Source of the DNA: an uncultured Lentisphaeria bacterium
GTDB taxonomy: Bacteria; Verrucomicrobiota; Lentisphaeria; Victivallales; Victivallaceae
Assembly (NCBI GenBank): GCA_937888615.1
Contig: CALABZ010000072.1
Coordinates: 1-14,933 of the forward strand
DNA: 14,933 bases
Direction: 5' to 3'
The first letter of the stretch is position 1. The number at the start of each line of letters is the position of its first letter. The notes below the pieces were generated by a model that was given only the letters and a program-made list of their open reading frames with translations, did not search any database and had not been told where the DNA came from. Position numbers and translations under genes: made by a program. Positions 6,376-14,078 of this stretch are shown here, one piece after another.

Positions 6376-7926
6376 ATGGCAAATGCCATAGGAGATACTG
6401 ACTTTTATAACGAAGGAACGGAAGAAAAACGAAAAAGTATGCGGACCGTAGAAATAATCTCCGATAAGGGACTTGTTCGCCTTGCCTGTATTCTGGGGCT
6501 CATCATTCTGATTGCTCATATTTGTTTTCCATATAATCTTTACCGGGACTGCGCCGGGTATTATGCGTATATGACCCGGGCATTCGCCGCAGGGAATTTT
6601 CAGGAAGCTTTTCATCCGTCGATCCCCCCTTTGAATGTCCTCCTGGCCGGAATGTTGACCTGGATTGGCTTCGATCCGGTCCGGGCGCTTATATTGGTGT
6701 CCGGACTTTTTTATTTGGCGACGATTCCGGTATTATTTCTGCTGCTGCGCCGGTTTGCTCCCGCCGTCGTCGCGGGTTGGGGCGCACTGCTTTTCGCTTG
6801 TGCCCCCAAAATCATCCGGATATCCGGCAGCGGCATTCTGGACAGCGCCAAAATCTTTTTTCTCACGGCCGCCGTATACCTGATATACAGGCTGTTCCGT
6901 TCGTCTTCCCGGAAAACGACGGCGATTCTGCTGGGACTTTCACTCGGCGGCCTCTCACTGGCCCGAAGCGAGGGGATCGCAAATGCCGTCCTATTGTTTG
7001 GCTGTCTGCTGATCGGGTTGTGGTGCCACCGCAAACAGTTCTCTTGGAAAGGCATGATGGGTTGCGGCGCCCTGGCCCTGCTTTTCTGGTGCCTGCCGCT
7101 TTTGCCCCGGGTCTGGTACAACCACGAACTTTGCGGGCATTGGGTGTTCGATAAACGGTTTGCCGGTGGAATCACCCGGTTGGTGTTTGCCGCGTCCGGT
7201 CAACCTTCGCCGGTGCGGGTGTATCCGGTCACGTTGCTGGATTTGCTCAATCAAAATTTTCGCGGCGGGTATGAATTGTATATGGCGGCGGCGGTGATCG
7301 GGCTTCTGCTGTCGATATTTTCCCGAAAACACCCCGGTGTCTGGCCGGAAGGGAAAGTACCGGAATTCATTAACTGGCGAAATGCTTTTCTCCTGCTGAT
7401 TGCGGTGGTGGCGGGCAATGCGGCGCTCCATTATGCCGCGGGTTTGGCGGCATATCGTTATTTCCTCCTGAACATTCCGCTGCTGATGATCTTCACCCTG
7501 ATTGCCTGTTACTGGGGTTGGAGCTGGGCTCGTCGTTGGATTCCGTCGTGGGTGCTGAAAATTTTTGCCGTGCTGATTCTGGCGTTGCAGATTGGCAATG
7601 GTTTGGAGAACCTTATTTCACCTGCTGGAATGCAGGAGTACCGGACCGGTCTCTGGTTGCGGGAACGGGTGGCGCCGATGTTTTCCACTTCGCCGCGGGT
7701 GTGGTTTTACCATCAGTCACCAGTGTGGTATTGGTCGGGCTTGGAACGGGCGGTTCCGATCGAAACGCCGAGGCCCTCTGTGCGCGACTACACGGATTTT
7801 GATTTGGTCATTTGGGGAAAGGACGAGGATGATCTCGAAGTTTTGTCCGCACGTGAGGATTTATATGAAATCGAATTGCCGCCGGAAAGTCCCGTCAGGC
7901 TTTTCCGTCTCGGGAGGAAACCATGA
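6376..7926 (+). CDS. GT-C (GT39/GT83-like) membrane glycosyltransferase
   Basis: This is a 516-residue polytopic inner-membrane protein of the ArnT/PMT/AglS-like superfamily, with about ten to twelve hydrophobic segments. After the first segment (residues 33-50, LVRLACILGLIILIAHI) comes YRDCAGYY with the acidic D58, the place of the catalytic Asp in GT-C enzymes, then FHPSIPPLNVLLAG; LARSEG later in the chain is typical of the group. The C-terminal 120 residues are mostly soluble. Such enzymes take a sugar from a polyprenyl-phosphate donor and add it to a lipid, glycan or protein outside the membrane. The start is uncertain: ATG 6376 has GAGAGG but too close (about two bases), ATG 6439 gives a cleaner N-terminus (MRTVEIISDKG) with no near site. 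Its stop overlaps the ATG of the broken Dpm1-like gene (ATGA), so the two once formed a coupled pair: donor synthesis plus transfer. Confidence 0.75.
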   Translation: MANAIGDTDFYNEGTEEKRKSMRTVEIISDKGLVRLACILGLIILIAHICFPYNLYRDCAGYYAYMTRAFAAGNFQEAFHPSIPPLNVLLAGMLTWIGFDPVRALILVSGLFYLATIPVLFLLLRRFAPAVVAGWGALLFACAPKIIRISGSGILDSAKIFFLTAAVYLIYRLFRSSSRKTTAILLGLSLGGLSLARSEGIANAVLLFGCLLIGLWCHRKQFSWKGMMGCGALALLFWCLPLLPRVWYNHELCGHWVFDKRFAGGITRLVFAASGQPSPVRVYPVTLLDLLNQNFRGGYELYMAAAVIGLLLSIFSRKHPGVWPEGKVPEFINWRNAFLLLIAVVAGNAALHYAAGLAAYRYFLLNIPLLMIFTLIACYWGWSWARRWIPSWVLKIFAVLILALQIGNGLENLISPAGMQEYRTGLWLRERVAPMFSTSPRVWFYHQSPVWYWSGLERAVPIETPRPSVRDYTDFDLVIWGKDEDDLEVLSAREDLYEIELPPESPVRLFRLGRKP

Positions 7927-8343
7927 GCCTGTCACTCTGGTGATTCCGTGTTACAATGAGGACGCAAACCTCGACCGGGTGCTGCCGGACGTGATCGCCT
8001 ATTGCCGCCGGAACGACTATCTTTTAATCCTCGTCGACGATGGTTCGAAGGACGGCACCGCCGAAAAACTGGCCCAATATACGGACCCTTTACTCAAAGT
8101 CTGCCGACACAAATGCAACCGCGGCTACGGAACGGCGCTGAAAACCGGACTGGGTCAGGTACAAACGCCGTGGGCGGTAACGATTGACGCCGACGGTCAG
8201 CACCGTCTTGAAGATGTCGATCGCCCGTTCGAACGGGCCTTTACCGCTCCCTCGGCAAACGGTTGATTCGGGAGTTTGCCTCGTTGCTGATGGAACTGCC
8301 CGTCAGCGACTTGAATTCAGGCATGAAGCTTTATCGCAATGAA
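7923..8343 (+). pseudogene. Decayed Dpm1-like polyprenyl-phosphate glycosyltransferase (GT2)
   Basis: The ATG at 7923 overlaps the GT-C stop and has GGGAGG (7912-7917) five bases upstream, yet its frame ends after six codons (stop 7941-7943). The GT2 sequence continues in another frame: PVTLVIPCYNED, LILVDDGSKDGT and TIDADGQHRLEDV, the nucleotide-sugar and metal sites of the Dpm1-type fold. Near 8240 it shifts again into LGKRLIREFASLLMELPVSDLNSGMKLYR, where family members carry about 20-25 more residues in between. After MKLYR (about 8340) the usual last 100 or so residues are missing. That makes two frameshifts, an internal loss and a C-terminal loss. An ATG at 7865 with TGAGGA in front could start the shifted frame, but its first 20 residues would only be a readthrough of the GT-C gene. 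The intact enzyme would have made polyprenyl-phosphate-sugar for the GT-C partner. Confidence 0.78.
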
Positions 8344-8346
8344 CGT

Positions 8347-8690
8347 ATGCCGCTCATATCCATTCTGATGCCCGTTCATAATACGCAAGCTTACCTGACG
8401 GAATGCCTGGAGTCGATCGCATGTCAGACGTTCACCGATTTCGAACTTGTGGCGATTGACGACGGGTCTGTCGACCGGAGCGCGGAGATTCTTGACGAAT
8501 GGGCCGCCCGGGATTCCCGTTCCCGCTGTCTGCGCAACGAAACCAACCTTGGCATCGCCCGTACCCGGAACCGTCTTCTCGCCGAATGTTCGTCGTCGAG
8601 CCGTTTTCTGGCCTTGATGGACGCGGACGATGTCTGTTTCCCGGACCGTCTGGAGCGGCAGCGGGCATTTCTCGAAGCTCGCCGCTGTGT
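8347..8690 (+). pseudogene. N-terminal half of a second GT2 glycosyltransferase
   Basis: From the ATG at 8347 the sequence is a classical GT-A start: ISILMPVHNTQAYLTECLES, then VAIDDGSVDRS, NLGIARTRN and LALMDADDVCFPDRLERQ. The DADD aspartates are the metal site. The frame is open from 8263 through the end of the previous gene, so the present open frame is a chimera of two genes; no ribosome site precedes 8347. After RAFLEAR (about 8680) the frame turns into non-protein sequence up to a stop at 8749, while a neighbouring frame carries a different GT2. The acceptor-binding half is gone. Catalysis is unlikely. Confidence 0.72.
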
Positions 8691-9173
8691 CTCTGTCCCC
8701 CGATACCGGCTGGATCGCCCCCGCTATCGAATCAAAATACGAGGAACGTGACCGGAACCCCGGCATGGTCCGGCGTCCGACCCGCTGTCGCCTGGAGCTC
8801 TGCCGGATCATGTTTCATTTTCCGCTCCTGTATCGGTGGTATCACCATCGGATTTATCTTCGGTCTCGTTCTTCCGAAAAAGCTGCTGCGGATATTATTT
8901 ATGCCGGGCATGGTTCCTTTATGATCTTCACTCGCGCGTTTATGATGAACTATCCCGCCATTTCCTATCCGGCTTTTCTCTTTTGCGAAGAAATATTTAT
9001 GGCGGAACTGCTGTGGCCTGAAGTGCGTTTACCGCCCGGAAATTCGGATCACCGACCTTGACCATGTTTCCACTTCAAAAATGGACTCCGGAGCATATTT
9101 TCGAGCCAGGCGGCAATCCCTTGGCACCGTAATTGGAATATTTTTCCGGCTTTTCCGCAAGGTACGACCATGA
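8690..9173 (+). pseudogene. C-terminal part of a third GT2 (rhamnosyltransferase-like)
   Basis: In a frame different from the second GT2, the sequence reads TGWIAPAIESKYEERDRNPG, then IIYAGHGSFMIFTRAFM and FLFCEEIFMAELL. The HGSFMIF and CEE motifs belong to the acceptor half of WbbL/rhamnosyltransferase-like GT2 enzymes. Around 9012-9018 the frame shifts again and continues as LKCVYRPEIRITDLDHVSTS up to the stop at 9171-9173. The N-terminal sugar-nucleotide half (DDGS, DADD equivalents) is absent and its place is taken by the second GT2, so this is a remnant joined to another remnant. The reading is by motif memory; the exact left border could move by some tens of bases. Confidence 0.7.
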
Positions 9174-9287
9174 AACCGGCCGTATCCATTCTGTTTTTCG
9201 GGATGATTTTTCTTCAGGAGGATGATTGAGCCGGCAAAAGGGGTCGACATGGCAATTATTCGCGATTATAAAGGAGCGAGGTCTTGA
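9170..9287 (+). pseudogene. Short coding fragments at end of the decayed cluster
   Basis: An ATG at 9170 overlaps the stop of the third GT2 (ATGA) and opens a 19-codon frame, MKPAVSILFFGMIFLQEDD, that looks like a clipped hydrophobic N-terminus. A second tiny frame follows at 9222-9287 (MIEPAKGVDMAIIRDYKG..), with AGGAGG (9217-9222) at its very start, too close to serve as its ribosome site. A third possible start, TTG 9285 after AAGGAG, runs only 15 codons. Operon-style overlaps with no full-length product suggest further genes lost by deletion. The parent families are not recognisable. The rest up to 9364 is AT-rich and holds no gene. Confidence 0.35.
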
Positions 9288-9364
9288 AAATTCTCCCTAT
9301 GTGTTGTACTTGTAATAAATTGCTGTAAAAATATTTCAATGATCGATTAGGATGTAATTTTATT

Positions 9365-12118
9365 ATGAGTATTTCGAGTCTTGACCTGAACGGCCCCTGG
9401 CAAATCACTTATACTCCGGAACATTCCAGCCTTCCCGGCAAAAACGATTATTCGGGCGTGTTGAATGTTCCCGGCTGTTGGGATGATTCGCCGGACGCTT
9501 TCGCCGCCCCGAACATTCAGTCGGTGCTGAAAACCAACGAAGAATACGAACCCCTCGACTGCGAAGCCATGGATGCACTGATGCCGGACGCCTCGCTCCC
9601 GTTCATTACCGGTACCGTCTGGTATCGCCAGGAAATTACCCCCCCGCCGGAACTCGGCGAACAGGGCTTTGCCGTGTTGAAAGTCGGCCGCGTATCGCTT
9701 GACGCCCGGGTCTATCTGAATGGGGAAGCGGTCGCCGATTTCATCGGTCACTCGACGGCGCACGAAGCCGTGATTCCGGCGGCGAAATTCCGTCCCGGGG
9801 CGAACGAATTGATCATTGCCGTTTCCAACTCAAGGCGTGACCGGCTAGGCTGCGTCATTCGGGGGTTCAAGGGGTTCAGCGGCGGGATATTCGGCGACGT
9901 GAAGCTGGCATTTTATGCTTCCGCCAGGGTTCGCGACTGTTATCTTTTCCCGTCGGAAGACCTGAAAAATATTCATTGGCAGGTCGAGCTGGAGGGCGAA
10001 ATCGCCCCCGGCTGTGAACTGTGCTGCTCCCTGCTGGACGGTGCGGAAACGGTTATGCACAAAGAGCTGACCGTAGAGAAGGACCGGATGCTCCGCTGGG
10101 TGTCCGACGCCGGAACCTTGATTCCGTGGTCGGATACCAACCCGAAGCTTTACCGCCTGCGCGTGGAACTCCGCCGAAATGGCGCGCCGCTCGACTGCCG
10201 TGAACAGAATTTCGGACTGCGCCGCCTTGTCGCAAAGGGGAAATCGCTGGAACTCAACGGCCGTCCGATTTTCCTGCGCGGCAACACCGAGCACGCTTAT
10301 TTCGCCGAGACCTGTACGCCGCCTCTGGATCCTTTCTACTACGAAAAAATCGTGGGCAAATTCAAGTCGATCGGGTTCAACTGGCTGCGCTTCCATACCT
10401 GGGTGCCGTTCGAAATCTACCTCGACGCCTGTGACCGGGCCGGAATGATGATTCAGGTCGAGGCGCCGCTCGGTTTCGAGTCGGGCGAATGGCTTGACAT
10501 TCTCTATGCCTGCCGCCGCCACCCCAGCGTCGTCATTTACTGCGGCGGCAACGAGGAACTGCTTGACGAAAAGAAGATCGCCTACCTGAAACAGTGTCGC
10601 GACAAGATGTGCGAACTGGTCCCGGACGGCCTCTTCAATCCGCAGGAAGCCTTGCGCGGGGTCGAATATTGCTGGAATCCCGCCGACTTCGGCGCTCCCC
10701 TTGAATCGGTCCCGTTCCAATACAATTCGGGGCGGCTGGCCTCGCTGGAATCGTTCTGCGATGTTTTCGGACATTACGATTGGGGATACCTGAGCTATAA
10801 TTCGGCGTATTGCCCGATCGATGACATGATAAACCGCCAGACCGCCTATCATATCCCGTGCCTCTCGCATGAAATCACCATCCTCGGGACTTATGTGGAC
10901 CTGTCGCTTCGCGAACGCTACACGGGCACCCGGATCGGTCATCGGTTGTTTGATCCGGTAATTGAAGTACTGAAAAAAGCCGGAATGCTGGAAAAAGCTG
11001 AAACCTTTTACCGCAACTCCTGCCAGTGGCAGCGCATTTTGCGCAAGCAATGCGTGGAAAATGCCCGCCTGTGCGGAGGGCTGGCCGGTTACGACTTGCT
11101 TGGCGGCATTGATTATCAGTGGCACCGTTACGGCTATCCGTGCGGGATCATGAACGAATTTTACGAGCTGAAATGCGAAACTCCGGACGAAGTACTCCGC
11201 TACAATGGCCCGAATGTCCTGCTTTCCAGCCTGCCCCAGAAGCGGACCCTGACGCATGGGGAACGTCTGAACATCGATTTCTTCATCTCCTGTTTTGAAC
11301 CCGAACAGATCGACGGCGATACGCTGAATGTACGGTTGACGGACGCCGTTTCCGGCGAGGTTGTCGCGTCACGGGAATTCGCGGCTGCGGCCGTCACGCC
11401 GGGCGCTCCGGTGAAACTGGGCGACTGGGAACTGAATTTGCCGGAAGTTGACGGAGCACGCACTTATACGGTGGCCGCCGAGCTCGGGACGCTTCGCAAC
11501 AGTTGGACGATCTGGAGTTTCCCGTGCGTTTCCGGGGAAGTTCCCGCGGGCGTCATTGCCTGTTCGGAACTCGATGCCGGTACGTTGGATCAACTGGAGA
11601 ACGGCGCGTCTGTGGTGTTGTTCGGAGCGGGGCCGCTGCCTACGGCGCCGACGACGTTCCAGCTCTCCTGTGCGGGGCGCGGCAACGGCAACCTGGCGAC
11701 GGTGATCAACGCCCATCCGGCGCTCGGCGGGTTCCCGCATGAGGGATGGTGCGACTGGCAGTTCTTCGAATTGTTGAGCGAGGGCCGGGCGGTGGTGTTC
11801 AATGAATTGAATATGCCGTATGCGCCAATCGTCGAGGTCGCCAGTTCGTACAAACAGATTCTCAAGCAGTCGTCGTTGTTCGAGCTGCGGGTGGGCAAAG
11901 GCCGGCTGCTGGTCTGTACGTTCAACCTCTCCGCCGCCACGCCGGAAATCCTTTTCCTGCGCCGTCAACTGCTCGATTATGCCGCCGGGGCGGCGTCGCC
12001 GCAACTTCCGCGGGCGGAGGCTTCCGAATTGCGCAAATTATTGCAAGGGGGAGGCGTCGGTGATATCGACATGAAAACGGACGAAGGATTCGACGCCCGC
12101 GGTCAGCTTAAAAAATAA
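9365..12118 (+). CDS. Glycoside hydrolase family 2 enzyme, intracellular type
   Basis: This is a 917-residue protein. The N-terminus (LDLNGPWQITYTP) begins at once with the GH2 sugar-binding jelly roll, without a signal peptide. The jelly roll includes a family-type NVPGCWDD, a roughly 40-residue insertion, then GTVWYRQE and YLNGEAV. An immunoglobulin-like domain follows (about 185-285), then the TIM barrel (about 290-620) with LNGRPIFLRGNTEH. The acid/base is predicted as E397 (CGGNEE) and the nucleophile as E503 (SHEIT). The C-terminal 270 residues include a segment (GASVVLFGAG, HPALGGFPHEGWCDWQFF, GRLLVCTFNL) like the glutamine-amidotransferase-like domain found at the end of several beta-galactosidase-type enzymes. 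Substrate class (beta-galactoside, beta-mannoside or beta-glucuronide) cannot be told. AGGA (9349-9352) stands 12 bases before the ATG. The upstream AT-rich segment (9301-9364) has only weak promoter boxes. Confidence 0.88.
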   Translation: MSISSLDLNGPWQITYTPEHSSLPGKNDYSGVLNVPGCWDDSPDAFAAPNIQSVLKTNEEYEPLDCEAMDALMPDASLPFITGTVWYRQEITPPPELGEQGFAVLKVGRVSLDARVYLNGEAVADFIGHSTAHEAVIPAAKFRPGANELIIAVSNSRRDRLGCVIRGFKGFSGGIFGDVKLAFYASARVRDCYLFPSEDLKNIHWQVELEGEIAPGCELCCSLLDGAETVMHKELTVEKDRMLRWVSDAGTLIPWSDTNPKLYRLRVELRRNGAPLDCREQNFGLRRLVAKGKSLELNGRPIFLRGNTEHAYFAETCTPPLDPFYYEKIVGKFKSIGFNWLRFHTWVPFEIYLDACDRAGMMIQVEAPLGFESGEWLDILYACRRHPSVVIYCGGNEELLDEKKIAYLKQCRDKMCELVPDGLFNPQEALRGVEYCWNPADFGAPLESVPFQYNSGRLASLESFCDVFGHYDWGYLSYNSAYCPIDDMINRQTAYHIPCLSHEITILGTYVDLSLRERYTGTRIGHRLFDPVIEVLKKAGMLEKAETFYRNSCQWQRILRKQCVENARLCGGLAGYDLLGGIDYQWHRYGYPCGIMNEFYELKCETPDEVLRYNGPNVLLSSLPQKRTLTHGERLNIDFFISCFEPEQIDGDTLNVRLTDAVSGEVVASREFAAAAVTPGAPVKLGDWELNLPEVDGARTYTVAAELGTLRNSWTIWSFPCVSGEVPAGVIACSELDAGTLDQLENGASVVLFGAGPLPTAPTTFQLSCAGRGNGNLATVINAHPALGGFPHEGWCDWQFFELLSEGRAVVFNELNMPYAPIVEVASSYKQILKQSSLFELRVGKGRLLVCTFNLSAATPEILFLRRQLLDYAAGAASPQLPRAEASELRKLLQGGGVGDIDMKTDEGFDARGQLKK

Positions 12119-12184
12119 TACTGAGTCTTTGTCCGGGAATTGAACCGGGGAAAGCAGAATACATATTATGGGATATGTCGTGCC

Positions 12185-13138
12185 TCATTCAACGGCGGCT
12201 GGGGATACCCCCGCCGGGGCTTTTTCCGGAAAAATCGCCTGGCTGAGTTTTTTTTCGGGATCGGAACTCATATTTTTGTGCGGTTGACGCCGGAAGCGCT
12301 GCGGTGTGATGCTGAAGTTTTCGCGGAACTTGCGGCAAAAGAAGTTGCCGTCGTAAAAACCGCAGGATTGGGCAATATCACTGATGCTGCGATCTGTGTA
12401 AAGCAGCATTTCGGAAGCGTGATGCAGCCGGACTTTCATTAAATATTCGATCGGACTGCAGCCGACCTCATTTCGGAAACGGCGGAAAAAATTGCGCCGT
12501 GACATATGGACGAGGCCGATCAGTTCATCTATCGTTATCGGGCGGTCATAATGTTTATTGATATAGCTGATGGCGTCACCGATCAGAAACCGCATCCGCT
12601 GTTCAGGAATTTCATAACCGCTTAAACGGGCGATCCGCACGATAATTTCCATGAACAGCGCCAGACTGGCAAAAAGATTGCCGGGCCGGAAACTTTTCAG
12701 TTCGCTTTCGAGGTTCCGTACCATTCCGATGATATTCTCCAGGTCGTTCAGTTTCAGGTTGGCGACCGGGGAAGCATCAACCTTCTCGCTGCGATCAGGG
12801 AAAAAAGCCTTGAATAACGGGAGGGAATATGCGTCGAGCATCGGCAGAGACAATTTGGAACGGTCGTAAACGATGTTGATCAGTTCCATGTCGCCGGTTT
12901 TGTCGTAAGCATGGACTGTACCGGGATGAATTACGACTACATCTCCGGCTTTCAAGTGAGCCGATCCGTCATCGGTGAGATGCCGCGCGCCGCCTTTCAT
13001 GACAATGGCGATTTCGGAATATTCGTGGTCGTGAAAACGCCGCTCCGGGTGTTTACCCTCGGCTACATAAGTTACCCACAGCGGCAACCGCCCGCTGCCG
13101 ACGAATGACATAATCGATGAATGGTAGTCGATAATCAT
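12185..13138 (-). CDS. AraC/RhaS-family transcriptional regulator
   Basis: This is a 317-residue cytoplasmic DNA-binding protein. Residues 25-90 form a cupin sensor (RFHDHEYSEIAIVMKGG with H36 and H38; AGDVVVIHPGTVHAY at 64-78). Residues of about 185-285 form the AraC double helix-turn-helix: the first in TIDELIGLVHMSRRNFFRRF (202-221), the second in SISDIAQSCGFYDGNFFCRKF, followed by the family signature end TPQRFR. A 32-residue tail after the domain is rich in Lys, Pro and Ala and is longer than usual. The ATG at 13138 has only a weak GGAA site. It is divergent from the secreted pair starting at 13251 and convergent with the GH2 gene. By analogy with RhaS/RhaR it likely senses a sugar and activates one or both neighbouring units. 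Confidence 0.92.
   Translation of the reverse strand: MIIDYHSSIMSFVGSGRLPLWVTYVAEGKHPERRFHDHEYSEIAIVMKGGARHLTDDGSAHLKAGDVVVIHPGTVHAYDKTGDMELINIVYDRSKLSLPMLDAYSLPLFKAFFPDRSEKVDASPVANLKLNDLENIIGMVRNLESELKSFRPGNLFASLALFMEIIVRIARLSGYEIPEQRMRFLIGDAISYINKHYDRPITIDELIGLVHMSRRNFFRRFRNEVGCSPIEYLMKVRLHHASEMLLYTDRSISDIAQSCGFYDGNFFCRKFRENFSITPQRFRRQPHKNMSSDPEKKLSQAIFPEKAPAGVSPAAVE
12193..12225 (+). terminator. Possible terminator of the GH2 gene inside the AraC 3' end
   Basis: GGCG and GGGG on the left arm (12193-12204) can pair with CCCC and CGCC (12209-12216) around an ATAC loop with a three-base bulge, and a TTTTT run starts at 12221. It lies 75 bases after the GH2 stop and within the last codons of the convergent regulator gene. 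The T-run is offset by a GGGGC, so this is tentative. Confidence 0.28.
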
Positions 13139-13161
13139 AGTGTATTTCCGCTTTTGGCACT

Positions 13162-13190
13162 ATAATACTATTAAATGGCTCAAAAGTCAA
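13162..13190 (-). promoter_or_regulatory. Sigma-70-like promoter of the AraC-family gene
   Basis: On the minus strand TTGACT (13190-13185) and TATTAT (13167-13162) are separated by 17 bases. Transcription would begin near 13155, leaving a leader of about 17 bases. This is the best promoter in the window and suggests steady expression of the regulator unless its product acts on the box that covers the -10. Confidence 0.65.
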
Positions 13191-13212
13191 GGATTTTTCG
13201 ATAAAAATGCAG

Positions 13213-13218
13213 TATAAT
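13213..13218 (+). promoter_or_regulatory. -10 box of the secreted-protein operon
   Basis: TATAAT lies 32 bases before the ATG at 13251. The hexamer 17 bases upstream (13190-13195, AGGATT) is a poor -35, as in promoters that depend on an activator. The divergent AraC-type gene supplies an obvious candidate. Confidence 0.5.
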
Positions 13219-13250
13219 ATTTTCAGCAAAACAGAAAGGACGGTGTAAGA

Positions 13251-14078
13251 ATGAAAGCATATATATTAATTTCAGCACTGATTTGCGCCATTGGAATCAT
13301 CGCTGACGATGTTTCTGTAGAAGTGAAAAAAATACCGGCTGTAAACCTCCTGAAAAATCCGCAGTTCATGGTGGAAAAAAATAACAGAGCACCGAAAGAC
13401 TGGCTCTTCAGCGACTATTCGAAATTGACGGGGTTTGAATATCAGACGGGCAATGGCGTATTTCATATTCAGACGACCGGGGGATTGTACGGTTATCTGG
13501 TCCAGCCGGGCATACCGGTGGAGGAAGGGAAGAAGTATTATGCCGAAGCTTGGGTGAAATTGAACAGCCGGGCCTTGTTGTGGCTCATCACCACGCAGTA
13601 TGATGACAAGCTCAGTCCGTTTTTCAGCCCCAAGAGCGGGACTCGAATTTTTTCAGTGGCCAATCCTGATCATGGCGAAAATCTGGTCCGGGAATTGCAG
13701 TATTTCATCAGTCCCGATTATCTGCTTCCAGTCAGCGAAACCAAATGGAATCATTGTGCTCTGGAGTTTACCGTACCCGCCGGGCATGGCATTAAGTCTT
13801 ATGATTTCCGTATCGGTTCCTACGGGGGGAGTGCGGGCTGGATTGAGATAAAGAACCCCTATTTCGGGCCTGCTGTATTTCAAGCGGTCGTGACCTTGGG
13901 GGGGGCTGGCTTGACTGAACTGAAAGTATGTACTTCCGGCGGCGGCGAAGTCAAATCATTTTCGCTGGACCCAAAACGGAAACAGCAGAAAATAAATATC
14001 ACCCTTGAATCACGGCTGTTTCAATACTATATGGAAATCACTAACCAGTCAGGCTTAACCATACGGAGATCGTTATGA
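13251..14078 (+). CDS. Secreted protein with carbohydrate-binding-like domain
   Basis: This encodes 275 residues, with a Sec signal peptide (MKAYILISALICAIGIIA, probable cut before DDVS). The mature start, NLLKNPQF...APKDWLF, has the pattern of the first strand of CBM4/9/22-type beta-sandwich modules (N-L-x-N-P-x-F, then a Trp), and VEEGKKYYAEAWVKL plus WNHCALEFTVPAG fit the following strands. A second smaller beta-rich part (about 205-275) follows. No catalytic motif is recognised. AAAGGA (13235-13240) lies ten bases upstream of the ATG. Its stop overlaps the start of the next secreted protein (ATGA), so the two are translated together and probably work on the same substrate outside the cell. 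Assignment as sugar-binding is an inference from pattern and neighbours. Confidence 0.7.
   Translation: MKAYILISALICAIGIIADDVSVEVKKIPAVNLLKNPQFMVEKNNRAPKDWLFSDYSKLTGFEYQTGNGVFHIQTTGGLYGYLVQPGIPVEEGKKYYAEAWVKLNSRALLWLITTQYDDKLSPFFSPKSGTRIFSVANPDHGENLVRELQYFISPDYLLPVSETKWNHCALEFTVPAGHGIKSYDFRIGSYGGSAGWIEIKNPYFGPAVFQAVVTLGGAGLTELKVCTSGGGEVKSFSLDPKRKQQKINITLESRLFQYYMEITNQSGLTIRRSL

Larger units (their letters stand above)
13157..13221. repeat. Direct repeat GCA(C/G)TATAATA(C/T)T, 52 bp apart
   Basis: GCACTATAATACT (13157-13169) and GCAGTATAATATT (13209-13221) match at 11 of 13 positions in the same orientation, with starts 52 bp apart, five helical turns. Each copy covers the -10 of one of the two divergent promoters. 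They may be regulator sites, or simply an extended -10 consensus of this organism. Confidence 0.5.

Noticed and set aside
9304..9331. Promoter for the GH2 gene (TTGTAC, then TAAAAA)
   Set aside because: Boxes are poor and several equally weak alternatives exist in the same AT-rich stretch.
9845..11257. 470-codon open frame antisense to the GH2 gene
   Set aside because: It mirrors codon bias of the GH2 gene, has no recognisable domain or start signal, and the GH2 frame shows full family motifs.
12140..12442. 100-codon plus-strand frame after the GH2 gene
   Set aside because: It is antisense to the well-supported end of the AraC-type gene and encodes nothing recognisable.
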